DNA from: an uncultured Lachnospiraceae bacterium
Lineage (GTDB): Bacteria; Bacillota; Clostridia; Lachnospirales; Lachnospiraceae
Direction of reading: 5' to 3'
NCBI GenBank assembly: GCA_900544685.1
Contig: UQWA01000007.1
Coordinates: 1-64,000 of the forward strand
Length of the DNA: 64,000 nucleotides
The first letter of the stretch is position 1. The number at the start of each line of letters is the position of its first letter. Of this stretch, positions 17,100 to 26,086 are shown piece after piece. A model generated the notes under the pieces. It was not told where the DNA came from. It ran no database searches and saw only the letters and a list, made by a program, of their open reading frames with translations. A program made the position numbers and the translations under genes.

Positions 17100-18988
17100 G
17101 GCAGTTTTGGAGAACAGTAACAGGAAAGATGTTATTATTTCTGTCATGCGGAGTGTGCGGCATTTTATTCGCAGCAACTATTCTGGGAAGTATATGTATG
17201 GTAGAGACAGATTTTTACACCAGAGAAGAAAAGGAGATCCGTGAAGAGGTATTCGATAGTCTGCTGTCAAGAGAAGGGCGGAGTCTTACCTGGAAGCTGG
17301 AAAATGATAGTTTGTCAGAGGAAGAGGCGCAGGGCAGTACAGGAAATCTTACCTGGCAGATTGTGGGGACAGATGGTAAGGTAAAAGCCGGAGTGAAAGA
17401 TACCAAAACAAAGTGGCAGTATACAGAATATTATGAAGTATATGATGACGAGGAGGGTCTGTGGACTTATCCCGTATATGATACTCATGTGAAAACAAGT
17501 CAGGATCAGAAGTATGATATTGTTCATTTTAATATTGATGAGTCACTGGCAAAACAGGATGCATTTTTCATTGCAGGAAAAGTGGTTCATATCCTCTATG
17601 GCATCAGATATACAATATATATTATTATGGCACTTGCTTTTGTCCTTGGCCTGATCAGTTTTGTGACACTGATGAACGTGACTGGAAGGAGAACAGGCAG
17701 TACAGAACTTTACACAGGGCCTCTTTACGGTATACCGGCAGATCTGCTAACTGTGATAATAGGAACTGGCTGGCTAGTGATGAGTATGGCGGTGTTAAGT
17801 ATGGTTAACAGCAATATTGCAGATTTTATGCTGGCAGGCGGACTTGTTCTGATTATAGGCAATACCTTCCTGGGATACTGCATGAGCATTGCAGCCAGAG
17901 TAAAGGGAAAGACTCTATGGAAAAATACCCTGATTTACAAAGGATTATATTTGCTGAAAAAAATCTGCAAGGGAAGCCTGTATATACTGATGGAGATTCC
18001 GGTGATCTGGAAAGTAATATTAGGAGCAGGTATTCTTTCTTTTCTGGAGTTTTTTGGAATAATCGCATTCAGTTATGATACAGGAAATCTGGTGGCATTC
18101 TGGTTTTTCGAAAAAGTACTCGTTCTTCCGATTATTTTTTACGGTGCGCTGATGATAAAGAAGTTGCAAAAAGGAGCAGCAGCTCTGGCAGAAGGGGAGT
18201 TATCCAGTCAGATTGATACGAAAGGCATGAGGGGAGATTTAAAAAAACAGGGAGAAGATCTGAACAGTATTGCTTCCGGAATGAGTCTTGCCGTGGAAAA
18301 ACAGTTAAAGAGTGAGCGGATGAAGACGGAACTGATTACCAATGTATCACACGATATCAAAACGCCACTGACTTCTATCATCAATTATGCGGATCTGATT
18401 GGAAAAGAGCCTTGTGAGAATGAGAAGATTACCGAGTATGCAGAAGTATTGGTCAGACAATCTGTACGTCTGAAAAGATTAATAGAAGATCTGGTGGAAG
18501 CATCCAAGGCATCTACTGGCAATCTGGAAGTCTGCCTGCAGCCATGTGATGCGTCGGTATTTTTGATACAGGCGGATGGAGAATATGAAGAAAAACTGAA
18601 AAAAGCAGATCTGACACTGGTGGTACAGCAGTCAGAGAGCGAGATTCGCATTCTTGCAGACGGAAGGCGGATGTGGAGAGTGTTTGACAATTTAATGAAT
18701 AACATCTGTAAATATGCACAGCCGGGAACCAGAGTCTATCTGATCCTGGAGAAAAAAGAGAAGAAGGCTGTGATTACATTTAAGAATACATCGAGGGAAG
18801 CATTGAATATATCAGAAGAAGAACTGATGGAACGGTTTGTACGTGGGGACAGCTCCAGAAATACAGAAGGTAATGGATTGGGACTGTCTATTGCAAGAAG
18901 CCTGACAGAACTTCAGAAGGGAACAATGAATATTCAGATCGACGGGGATCTGTTTAAGGCAGTACTGGAATTTCCGGTGATAGAATAA
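17096..18988 (+). CDS. Membrane sensor histidine kinase
   Basis: At 630 aa it is the partner of the preceding regulator. The first membrane segment lies near residues 11-33, followed by an extracytoplasmic part of about 120 residues. Several hydrophobic segments then lie between about 157 and 355, an unusually membrane-rich sensor. The kinase core shows ITNVSHDIKTPLTSI (His 419), the N-box FDNLMNNICKYA and the G-box EGNGLGLSIARSL. The C-terminal architecture is HisKA plus HATPase. The signal is unknown; such kinases in Firmicutes often sense envelope stress. Confidence 0.9.
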   Translation: MRQFWRTVTGKMLLFLSCGVCGILFAATILGSICMVETDFYTREEKEIREEVFDSLLSREGRSLTWKLENDSLSEEEAQGSTGNLTWQIVGTDGKVKAGVKDTKTKWQYTEYYEVYDDEEGLWTYPVYDTHVKTSQDQKYDIVHFNIDESLAKQDAFFIAGKVVHILYGIRYTIYIIMALAFVLGLISFVTLMNVTGRRTGSTELYTGPLYGIPADLLTVIIGTGWLVMSMAVLSMVNSNIADFMLAGGLVLIIGNTFLGYCMSIAARVKGKTLWKNTLIYKGLYLLKKICKGSLYILMEIPVIWKVILGAGILSFLEFFGIIAFSYDTGNLVAFWFFEKVLVLPIIFYGALMIKKLQKGAAALAEGELSSQIDTKGMRGDLKKQGEDLNSIASGMSLAVEKQLKSERMKTELITNVSHDIKTPLTSIINYADLIGKEPCENEKITEYAEVLVRQSVRLKRLIEDLVEASKASTGNLEVCLQPCDASVFLIQADGEYEEKLKKADLTLVVQQSESEIRILADGRRMWRVFDNLMNNICKYAQPGTRVYLILEKKEKKAVITFKNTSREALNISEEELMERFVRGDSSRNTEGNGLGLSIARSLTELQKGTMNIQIDGDLFKAVLEFPVIE

Positions 18989-19043
18989 AAAAGTGAAAAA
19001 ACACATATTTTGCACAAAATGAAGGCAGAATGTGGAAAAAGAG

Positions 19044-19087
19044 ACAGAAGTGACGGTTAGGATAATAGTCGCTTCTGTTTTTTTTGT
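19044..19087 (+). terminator. Terminator after the two-component system
   Basis: ACAGAAG (19044-19050) pairs with CTTCTGT (19072-19078), with extra pairing inside, followed by eight or more T. Confidence 0.85.
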
Positions 19088-19150
19088 CGGATAGAGCCGT
19101 CGAAAATCATCGGTGAATATCCCTAAATTCAGCCCTTCGTTTGACAAAAT
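19085..19150 (+). promoter_or_regulatory. spoIIGA-sigE control region with near-matches to Spo0A boxes
   Basis: Within this stretch are TGTCGGA, CGTCGAA and TTTGACAAA (its reverse strand reads TGTCAAA), each one base away from the 0A-box TGTCGAA. Spo0A~P is known to activate the spoIIG operon in Bacillus subtilis, so this placement is expected. The matches are imperfect and judged by eye. Confidence 0.4.
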
Positions 19151-19201
19151 CTGTGAGAGAAAATCGGTATACTTACTTGCATAACAGGCGGGAGGCGAAC
19201 C

Positions 19202-20020
19202 GTGATTTACAAGTTTTATCTGGATATCTATTTTCTGGAAAATCTGGTAATGAATTATACTGTGCTGAGAATGATCACGATTGTGGAGAAAAAACACCCT
19301 TCCAGAATACGGTTCCTTCTGACGGCAGCGGTCGGCAGTATGGCAATGTGTCTGATGATGACCCATAGAGTATACAAAGTACAATGGATGATGGCAATTG
19401 TATGCATGACAGTGGAAGCAGGTATGACAGTGGCTGCATTTCGCTGGCAGGGCTGGAAAAAATTAATGTATAGAGCAGTGATATTTCGCCTGCTGTCATT
19501 ACTGGCGGAAGGAAGCTGGCAGATATTGAGGGACTATTTTCACATGCCATTTCCATACAGTATGGCCGCGGGTATTTTATTGCCTTTTTTTGTATTGCTG
19601 AAGGTGCGCACAAGGGAAAAGAAGGAGCAGTTTCTTTATCCTGTGACAGTGGTGTTTCACGGCAGGCGGAAGCAGATCACGGCGTTGTGGGACAGTGGTA
19701 ACCAGCTCAGGCAGCCATTAACTGGACGACCGGTACATATCATAGAATTGGAAGCTGTGCAGCCACTTCTGGAGAAAGAGGAACGAAGAGAACTGATGCA
19801 TCTGCTGGAAATGCAGACAGTGGAATATCCTTCAGGAATGTTTTCTTTTGTACCTTATCAGAGCATCGGAAAAAAACATGGCATACTTCCTGTCCTGAAA
19901 CTGGATGAGATCCGGGTGGAAAAAGAAAATGAAACAGTGGATACACCAGAAGTACTGGCAGCCGTCAGTAAAGAGGCGGTGAGCCGGTCGGGAGCATATC
20001 AAATGATACTGCATCCCTGA
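19202..20020 (+). CDS. spoIIGA: SpoIIGA, pro-sigma-E processing peptidase
   Basis: This 272-aa protein starts at GTG 19202 behind GGGAGG, giving IYKFYLDIYFLENLVMNYTV, the conserved start of SpoIIGA. Several membrane segments occupy the first half (about residues 1-140). The C-terminal half is the aspartic protease domain, with ALWDSGNQLRQPLTGRPVHI containing the catalytic D-S-G. SpoIIGA sits in the mother-cell side of the sporulation septum and cleaves the sigma-E propeptide. The sigE gene follows 30 bases downstream, as in other endospore formers. Confidence 0.92.
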   Translation: MIYKFYLDIYFLENLVMNYTVLRMITIVEKKHPSRIRFLLTAAVGSMAMCLMMTHRVYKVQWMMAIVCMTVEAGMTVAAFRWQGWKKLMYRAVIFRLLSLLAEGSWQILRDYFHMPFPYSMAAGILLPFFVLLKVRTREKKEQFLYPVTVVFHGRRKQITALWDSGNQLRQPLTGRPVHIIELEAVQPLLEKEERRELMHLLEMQTVEYPSGMFSFVPYQSIGKKHGILPVLKLDEIRVEKENETVDTPEVLAAVSKEAVSRSGAYQMILHP

Positions 20021-20050
20021 CAGAACGTGAAAATCAGGAGGGAATGAAAC

Positions 20051-20791
20051 ATGTTAGCAAAAGCAAGTATGCCACAGACACTTCCGGTTCAGATGTTGGC
20101 ACCGGTGTCAGAATTCATGTGGAGAAGAAAAAATGAGATACACTATATTGGAGGAAGCGAGGTGCTTCCGGCACCGTTGGAACCAGAGAAAGAGGCGCAG
20201 GCAATCGAAAGCCTTTCCGGGGAGACTTCTGACCAGGCGCGGGAACTTCTGATTGAGCATAATCTGAGACTGGTGGTGTACATTGCCAAAAAATTCGATA
20301 ATACCGGTGTGGGCGTGGAAGATTTGATTTCTATTGGAACTATAGGGCTGATCAAAGCAATCAACACTTACAATCCGGATAAGAAAATCAAGCTTGCCAC
20401 CTACGCTTCCCGTTGTATCGAAAATGAGATCCTGATGTATTTAAGGAGAACCAATAAGATCAAGCTGGAGGTATCTTTTGATGAACCATTAAACGTGGAC
20501 TGGGATGGAAATGAGCTGCTCCTGTCAGATATACTCGGTACAGATGAAGACGTGATTTACCGGGATCTGGAGATGGAAGTGGAATACCGCCTTTTAAGAA
20601 GGGCAATTGCCAGACTGAATGACCGGGAACGCGTGATTATACAACTGCGTTTTGGACTTGGAAATCGGGAAGGAAAAGAAAAAACACAAAAAGAAGTGGC
20701 AGACATGCTGGGAATTTCTCAGTCTTACATTTCCAGACTGGAAAAAAAGATTATAGGGCGTCTGCGAAAGGAAATTGTCAAGGGCTATTAA
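20051..20791 (+). CDS. sigE: RNA polymerase sigma factor SigE (mother cell)
   Basis: At 246 aa it has sigma-70 regions 2 (EHNLRLVVYIAKKFDNTGV, DLISIGTIGLIKAINTY) and 4 (RLNDRERVIIQLRFGL, TQKEVADMLGISQSYISRLE). The N-terminal extension before region 2 contains the segment cut off by SpoIIGA. AGGAGG precedes the ATG. SigE drives early mother-cell genes in sporulation. The order spoIIGA-sigE-sigG is conserved. Confidence 0.95.
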   Translation: MLAKASMPQTLPVQMLAPVSEFMWRRKNEIHYIGGSEVLPAPLEPEKEAQAIESLSGETSDQARELLIEHNLRLVVYIAKKFDNTGVGVEDLISIGTIGLIKAINTYNPDKKIKLATYASRCIENEILMYLRRTNKIKLEVSFDEPLNVDWDGNELLLSDILGTDEDVIYRDLEMEVEYRLLRRAIARLNDRERVIIQLRFGLGNREGKEKTQKEVADMLGISQSYISRLEKKIIGRLRKEIVKGY

Positions 20792-20879
20792 TTTTTATAT
20801 TTTTTCGGAAATCGAATAATCAGTACTGTTTGTGAGAATTCTTTACATAGAAAGGAATAAATTTAGGAGGATTCTTGCG

Positions 20880-21659
20880 ATGGCACTGAATAAAGTGGAA
20901 ATATGCGGAGTAAATACAGCGAAACTGCCGGTTTTGACAGAAGCAGAAAAAGAAGCATTATTCTGTAAGATCAAGCAGGGAGACAAAGAGGCGAGAGAAA
21001 GATATATCAAAGGCAATCTGAGGCTGGTACTTAGTGTAATCAAACGTTTTTCCGGGAGTAGCGAGAATGCAGATGATCTGTTCCAGATCGGCTGTATTGG
21101 ACTGATGAAAGCAATCGATAACTTTAATACGGAACTGGATGTGAAGTTTTCGACCTATGCGGTTCCCATGATTATTGGAGAGATTCGGCGTTATCTCAGA
21201 GACAATAATGCGATCCGGGTAAGCAGATCTCTTCGGGATACTGCATACAAAGCGCTCTATACCAGAGAAGCCTATACCAAGAAACATCTGAAGGAACCGA
21301 CTATCAATGAAATTGCAGAAGAGATCGGCATTGCAAAAGAAGAAATAGTATATGCCATGGATGCTATACAGAATCCTTTAAGTCTGTACGATCCCGTATA
21401 TTCAGAGGGTGGGGATGCTCTTTATGTAATGGATCAGATCAGTGATAAGAAAAATAAAGAGGAAAACTGGGTGGAATCCATTGCTTTGCGGGATGCAATG
21501 TCCAGACTGAGTGAGCGGGAGCGGAGAATCATCAATATGCGTTTTTACGAGGGAAAGACTCAGATGGAGGTGGCAGAAGAGATCTGCATATCCCAGGCGC
21601 AGGTCAGCCGCCTGGAGAAAAATGCACTGAAAGCCATGCGAAGTTATCTGAAACCGTAG
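20880..21659 (+). CDS. sigG: RNA polymerase sigma factor SigG (forespore)
   Basis: At 259 aa this late forespore sigma factor begins MALNKVEICGVNTAKLPVLT, the typical SigG N-terminus. Region 2 (GNLRLVLSVIKRFSGSSENA, DDLFQIGCIGLMKAIDNF), region 3 (EPTINEIAEEIGIAKEEI) and region 4 (RLSERERRIINMRFYEG, ISQAQVSRLEKNALKAM) are all present. I chose ATG 20880 because AGGAGG stands eight bases before it; an upstream in-frame start at 20832 has none. SigG activates spore-protective genes after engulfment. Confidence 0.95.
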   Translation: MALNKVEICGVNTAKLPVLTEAEKEALFCKIKQGDKEARERYIKGNLRLVLSVIKRFSGSSENADDLFQIGCIGLMKAIDNFNTELDVKFSTYAVPMIIGEIRRYLRDNNAIRVSRSLRDTAYKALYTREAYTKKHLKEPTINEIAEEIGIAKEEIVYAMDAIQNPLSLYDPVYSEGGDALYVMDQISDKKNKEENWVESIALRDAMSRLSERERRIINMRFYEGKTQMEVAEEICISQAQVSRLEKNALKAMRSYLKP

Positions 21660-21662
21660 ATA

Positions 21663-21914
21663 TCATCGTTTGGGCGGACGTGGTTCATCCAATTCTACCA
21701 GAATGATTTCCTCTCCGATCTGGCAGATGCAGCGCCAGGGAATCAGACTTTCATGATCTCTGCCAAACAGTGAGGAAAAACGGCCGGGACCTGGAACAAT
21801 CAGGGCAAGCACCTGACCACTTTTGGGATCAATATCCACATCAATGACACAGCCCATGGAAGCACAGGAACATACATTAATAACCTCTTTTTGACGAAGC
21901 TCACACAATCTCAT
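21663..21914 (-). CDS. YlmC/YmxH-family PRC-barrel sporulation protein
   Basis: This 83-aa protein starts MRLCELRQKEVINVCSCASM and contains GCVIDVDIDPKSGQVLALIV, typical of the small PRC-barrel proteins YlmC/YmxH found beside sporulation genes in Firmicutes. Longer starts up to 21962 are possible, but they would overlap a TATAAT-like -10 on this strand (about 21946-21951), so I prefer the ATG at 21914. The gene faces sigG and is divergent from nrdR. Its precise function is unknown. Confidence 0.8.
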   Translation of the reverse strand: MRLCELRQKEVINVCSCASMGCVIDVDIDPKSGQVLALIVPGPGRFSSLFGRDHESLIPWRCICQIGEEIILVELDEPRPPKR

Positions 21915-21955
21915 AGGAACACCTGAAAAAAATTCTTCTATACTATTATATGCAA

Positions 21956-21985
21956 TTGACATCCAGACTTCTATTAGGCTATACT
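21956..21985 (+). promoter_or_regulatory. Promoter of nrdR
   Basis: TTGACA (21956-21961) and TATACT (21980-21985), spaced by 18 bases, lie 38 bases before the nrdR ATG. A divergent -10-like TATAAT serves the gene on the other strand. Confidence 0.7.
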
Positions 21986-22023
21986 TGAAACTGGGAATAG
22001 AAATGAACGGGGGAACAATTCAG

Positions 22024-22473
22024 ATGAAGTGTCCATTTTGTAATCAGGATGATACCAGAGTAGTAGATTCCAGACCGGTGGATGACAACAGTTCCATTCG
22101 CCGTCGCCGGATGTGTGATGCCTGTGGGAAGCGTTTTACTACCTATGAGAAGGTAGAGACTATACCATTGATCGTAATTAAGAAGGATCAGAACAGGGAA
22201 CAGTACGATCGCAGGAAGATTGAGAATGGTGTGATCAGGGCCTGCTATAAGCGGCCGATTTCCGCCCAGCAGATCACGAAGTTTGTGGATCAGATCGAGA
22301 ATCAGGTGTTTGGAAGAGAAGAACGGGAAGTCAGCAGTGAAGTGATCGGGGAACTTGTTATGGATCAGTTAAAGGATCTGGATCCGGTTGCTTATGTGCG
22401 GTTTGCATCGGTCTATCGGGAATTCAAGGATGTGAACACCTTTATGGATGAATTAAAAAAACTGTTAAAATAA
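22024..22473 (+). CDS. nrdR: Transcriptional repressor NrdR
   Basis: At 149 aa this is the ribonucleotide reductase repressor. The N-terminal zinc ribbon reads MKCPFCNQDDTRVVDSRP with the second pair in CDACGKRFTTYE, and an ATP-cone domain follows (PLIVIKKDQNREQYDRRKIE, LDPVAYVRFASVYREFKD). NrdR senses dATP/ATP and represses nrd genes. The ATG at 22024 follows GGGGGAA; longer frames would start within the promoter. A strong hairpin terminator comes directly after. Confidence 0.95.
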   Translation: MKCPFCNQDDTRVVDSRPVDDNSSIRRRRMCDACGKRFTTYEKVETIPLIVIKKDQNREQYDRRKIENGVIRACYKRPISAQQITKFVDQIENQVFGREEREVSSEVIGELVMDQLKDLDPVAYVRFASVYREFKDVNTFMDELKKLLK

Positions 22474-22512
22474 AAAGAGTGTGGGGAGCTGTGTTGCAGC
22501 TCCCTGCTCTTT
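22474..22512 (+). terminator. Terminator of nrdR abutting the start of the next gene
   Basis: AAAGAG (22474-22479) pairs with CTCTTT (22507-22512), and GGGAGCTG (22484-22491) pairs perfectly with CAGCTCCC (22497-22504). The hairpin ends at the base before the ATG at 22513. It may act as a terminator for nrdR or as an attenuator for the downstream cluster. Confidence 0.75.
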
Positions 22513-25500
22513 ATGGGGAAGATTCGATTGAAGAAGAGAATAAATGAATTACTAAACGGAAAATTTACAGATTTACAGAATACGCTGGAGCTGTCTGAAG
22601 AACGGATCTGTGCCAGAACAATGGAAAATGAAAACTTCTTCGGTAAGTTTTCCATTTTGTCACCTGCAGAGAAAAGTATACAGGGATTTGTGCAGTCTAC
22701 CAATCCAAGAGTGGGACTGCGCCCGGACAGTTTTTCCGGTCTCGGTGAGACGATACGATATGAAGCAGATGTAAAGGGAATGGAAGCAGGGGATGTCCTG
22801 AATGGAGAATTTCTGCTGAATACATCTGCAGGGGAGTATCATCTGCCATATGAGATTACAGTGGAGAACCGGCAGGAGGAACGCAGGGAAGTACATGTTC
22901 CGTTTCTGACACCGGAACAGTTCGCAGACCTGGCAAAAGAGAATTTTGCAAGAGCCTACGTACTGTTCGTATCTGGTGCTTTTCGCAGGATGATACGTGA
23001 ATGGGGGCAGAACAGTCAGACTCTGTATGACGGACTTCTGGCAGAAGGAGTGTCCTATCGCAGCCTGGAACAGTTCCTTGTGGGAATGGGCATCAAAGAA
23101 GCTGTTTCTGTGGAACCGGAGAATCGTCATCTGATATTGTCAGGTATCACTGAGACGAGGAAAGAAGAACTGGTGATTCGTAAGAATACTTGGGGATTTG
23201 CGGTACTTACCATTTCGTGCGATGCAGAGTTCCTTACACTGGAAAAGACACAGGTCACCACAGAAGAATTTGTGGGAAGTGTGTACCATCTTGGTTTTAT
23301 GGTGAATCGGGAGAAATTACATGCAGGCAGACAATTTGCCAGAATTACGATTTCCACAGGCCTGGAAGAAATGACTTGTATCGTGGAGGTGCAGAATTCG
23401 GCGAAAAGAGCAGAAGAAGGAATGCTGCACAGGCAGAAAAAAGAAGTGGAAAAAGTACTGTCTATGTATATTCGTTACCGTACCGGCAGAATGAAGCAAG
23501 AGGTTTGGGCAAAGGAGACGCTGCAAGCTCTGGACCGTTACCGTCGGGCAGAAGGAAAGCATATCTTTTATGACTTGTATGAGAGTTATGTGCTGTTTCA
23601 GATACAGGACAATATTCAGGCAGAACTGCTTCTGGGGCAGATACAGGAACGAAAGGATGAACTGAAGGACGGCAGATGGCAGGCATGCTATCTCTACCTG
23701 ACCACAATGCAGAATAAAGAGGAAGAGTATCAGGAATACGTGCAGAAGAAGATTCAGGAACTCTATCTGGAGAAGCAGGAGAGCTGGATATTACTGTGGC
23801 TGATGCTGCGTGTGAACGGACAGATGTACCGCAATGATACAGAACGGCTTGATGAGATCAGGCTGAAGTATCTTCAGGGGGTGCACAGTCCGGTACTGTA
23901 TCTGGATGCCTGCGATATCCTGAAGAAGGAGCCACTGATGCTTCGCAGACTGGAAGGATTCGAGATTCATTTGCTGGCATTTTTATGCAGGAATCAGGTC
24001 TTTGACCGGGAAATCAGTGGTCAGGCGGCGCAGCTTGCCCAGAGACTGAGTGGATTTGACCGCATCCTGTTCCGTGTACTGACGGAATGCTATCGGAAGA
24101 CACCTACGAAAAACCTGCTGTCAGTCATTTGTAAGATGCTCATGGATGGTCGGAAAAAAGAAAAAAAATATGCAGTATGGTTTGCACGGGGCGTGATGCA
24201 GGATGTGCGAATTACAGGATTGTATGAGGCTTTTATAGAAACATCGGATCATCTGGATGCAAATGAACTTCCAATGGCAATCAGACTGTATTTTGTATAT
24301 CACAACACATTGGATTCTGCCCGTAAAGCGGCAATCTACGCAGCAGTGATTCGCAACCGTGAACGGGATGAGCAGACGTATGCCAGCTATCGTAAAGGAA
24401 TGGGGCTGTTTATGGAAGAACAGCTTGCGGAAGGAAAAATAAGCCATGATCTGGTGGAACTTTATAAAGATCTGCTGACGGATGCAGTGATGACGCCGCA
24501 TCTTGCGGCAGGACTGGAAAAAGTTCTGTTTACGTATGAGGTTACCTGTCGGATGCCGGGAATACGGCATCTGATCGTGATACACAGGGTATTTGGACAG
24601 GAGCAGAAAGCTGTGGTTACAGATGGAAAAGCACTGGTGCAGATTATGACGCCGGATTATGTACTTCTGGCGGAAGATCGGGAAGGACGCAGATATGCGG
24701 CGGATCCGTACTGTACGCGGACAAGATTGATGGAACAGCCACAGATGGAAGCACTGTGCCGCAGACACCTGGAACAGCCGCATTGGATACTGTTGCATGA
24801 CTGTATGACCGGAGCGAAAGCAGTTCAGATTCAGGAAGAAAAGATAGAGCAGTATTTGATGCTGTTGAAGGTGCCGGAACTGAAAGAGAGCTACAGGGAA
24901 GAATTGAAAGGACAATTACTGGAATATTTTTCACAGCATCCGTCCCATGAGGCAGCAGAAAGATTTCTGGAACAGGCAGATCTTACTGTTATGGCACAGC
25001 ACCAGATGACAGCAGTGGCCAGACTGTTAAGTGGTCAGGACCGCTACCGGGAGTTATATCAGCTTATCTGCATCTATGGAATGGAAAAAGTGGAACTACA
25101 GATTCTGGTACGTATGTGCAGCAGCCTGCTGGCAGAAGATGAGATGGAACAGGACAGAATGTTTCTGGCAGTGTGCGTGTACTGTTTCAAAAAGAAGCTG
25201 TATGATGAGAAAATGCTGGCATATCTTATGAAACATTATGAAGGTTCACTGGAGCTGATGAAGGAGATCTGGAGAGCCGGTCAGACATTTAAGCTGGAAT
25301 CCTTTGAACTGGAAGAGAAGACACTGGTACTGCTTCTGTTTTTACAACAGGGGTCGGAACATACAGAAGAGATTTTTGCGTCTTATGAGAAAAAGATGGG
25401 CAAGTCCAGAATATGCCGGGCATATGTTACCTGGATGTCCTATGAATCCTTTGTACGTGACAAATACGTAGAATGGTCAGTTTTTGCATATATGGAGAAA

Positions 25501-26067
25501 CACATGCTTGGCATCGTGGGGACACCGGACATCTGCAAACTGGCACTGTTGAAGCGTTATACAGAACGAAAAGAAAAAAGCGCCGGTCAGCAGAAGTGGA
25601 TGATTTATCTGCTTGAGAAATATCTGGAACAGGGAATGCATTTTGCATTTATGCAGAAGCTTCCAGGCAGACTAAAGGAACGGTATCATCTGTATGACAA
25701 GTATATTCTGGAATATCATGGGAAGCCGGAGAAAGAGATGGTACTCCATTACCGTTATGGGGAGCAGGATGAAAAGACAGTTTCCATGCCGGAGGTCTTT
25801 GAAGGAATCTACGTAAAGGAATTTACGCTGTTTTATAAAGACAGACTGGACTGGTATGTGACAGAGAACGGAAAAGAGATAAAGGAACCAAAATGGCAGT
25901 CCTATTCCCATACTGCACCGGCATCACGTCATGGTGGAACCAGATACGATCTGGTGAATCAGATGATTGAGGCGCAGGAACAGGGAGATCTGACACAACT
26001 GGAGAATCTGCACAGGCGCTATGCAGGACAGAAGTATCTGGTAGAATCTGTTTTTGGATTAAATTAG
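22513..26067 (+). CDS. Large DUF5717-family protein of unknown function
   Basis: At 1184 aa this is among the largest proteins in the window. I recognise it as DUF5717-like, a family I associate with Lachnospiraceae. The first 300 residues look like two beta-rich modules (GEFLLNTSAGEYHLPYEITV; TWGFAVLTISCDAEFLTLE). The remainder is almost wholly helical, with TPR-like or solenoid character, and there is no signal peptide or membrane segment. The ATG at 22513 has no ribosome binding site because it abuts a hairpin. TTG at 22528 (giving KKRINELLNGKF), with GGGGAAG six bases upstream, may be the true start. It is followed by an actin/Hsp70-like gene and a helical protein in one operon. Confidence 0.7.
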   Translation: MGKIRLKKRINELLNGKFTDLQNTLELSEERICARTMENENFFGKFSILSPAEKSIQGFVQSTNPRVGLRPDSFSGLGETIRYEADVKGMEAGDVLNGEFLLNTSAGEYHLPYEITVENRQEERREVHVPFLTPEQFADLAKENFARAYVLFVSGAFRRMIREWGQNSQTLYDGLLAEGVSYRSLEQFLVGMGIKEAVSVEPENRHLILSGITETRKEELVIRKNTWGFAVLTISCDAEFLTLEKTQVTTEEFVGSVYHLGFMVNREKLHAGRQFARITISTGLEEMTCIVEVQNSAKRAEEGMLHRQKKEVEKVLSMYIRYRTGRMKQEVWAKETLQALDRYRRAEGKHIFYDLYESYVLFQIQDNIQAELLLGQIQERKDELKDGRWQACYLYLTTMQNKEEEYQEYVQKKIQELYLEKQESWILLWLMLRVNGQMYRNDTERLDEIRLKYLQGVHSPVLYLDACDILKKEPLMLRRLEGFEIHLLAFLCRNQVFDREISGQAAQLAQRLSGFDRILFRVLTECYRKTPTKNLLSVICKMLMDGRKKEKKYAVWFARGVMQDVRITGLYEAFIETSDHLDANELPMAIRLYFVYHNTLDSARKAAIYAAVIRNRERDEQTYASYRKGMGLFMEEQLAEGKISHDLVELYKDLLTDAVMTPHLAAGLEKVLFTYEVTCRMPGIRHLIVIHRVFGQEQKAVVTDGKALVQIMTPDYVLLAEDREGRRYAADPYCTRTRLMEQPQMEALCRRHLEQPHWILLHDCMTGAKAVQIQEEKIEQYLMLLKVPELKESYREELKGQLLEYFSQHPSHEAAERFLEQADLTVMAQHQMTAVARLLSGQDRYRELYQLICIYGMEKVELQILVRMCSSLLAEDEMEQDRMFLAVCVYCFKKKLYDEKMLAYLMKHYEGSLELMKEIWRAGQTFKLESFELEEKTLVLLLFLQQGSEHTEEIFASYEKKMGKSRICRAYVTWMSYESFVRDKYVEWSVFAYMEKHMLGIVGTPDICKLALLKRYTERKEKSAGQQKWMIYLLEKYLEQGMHFAFMQKLPGRLKERYHLYDKYILEYHGKPEKEMVLHYRYGEQDEKTVSMPEVFEGIYVKEFTLFYKDRLDWYVTENGKEIKEPKWQSYSHTAPASRHGGTRYDLVNQMIEAQEQGDLTQLENLHRRYAGQKYLVESVFGLN

Positions 26068-26086
26068 GAAGCAGGAGCAAAAAGAG

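Noticed and set aside
24121..24915. 264-aa open frame antisense to the DUF5717-like gene
   Set aside because: No ribosome binding site, cysteine/histidine/phenylalanine-rich composition typical of reversed coding sequence, and the sense gene is clearly coding.
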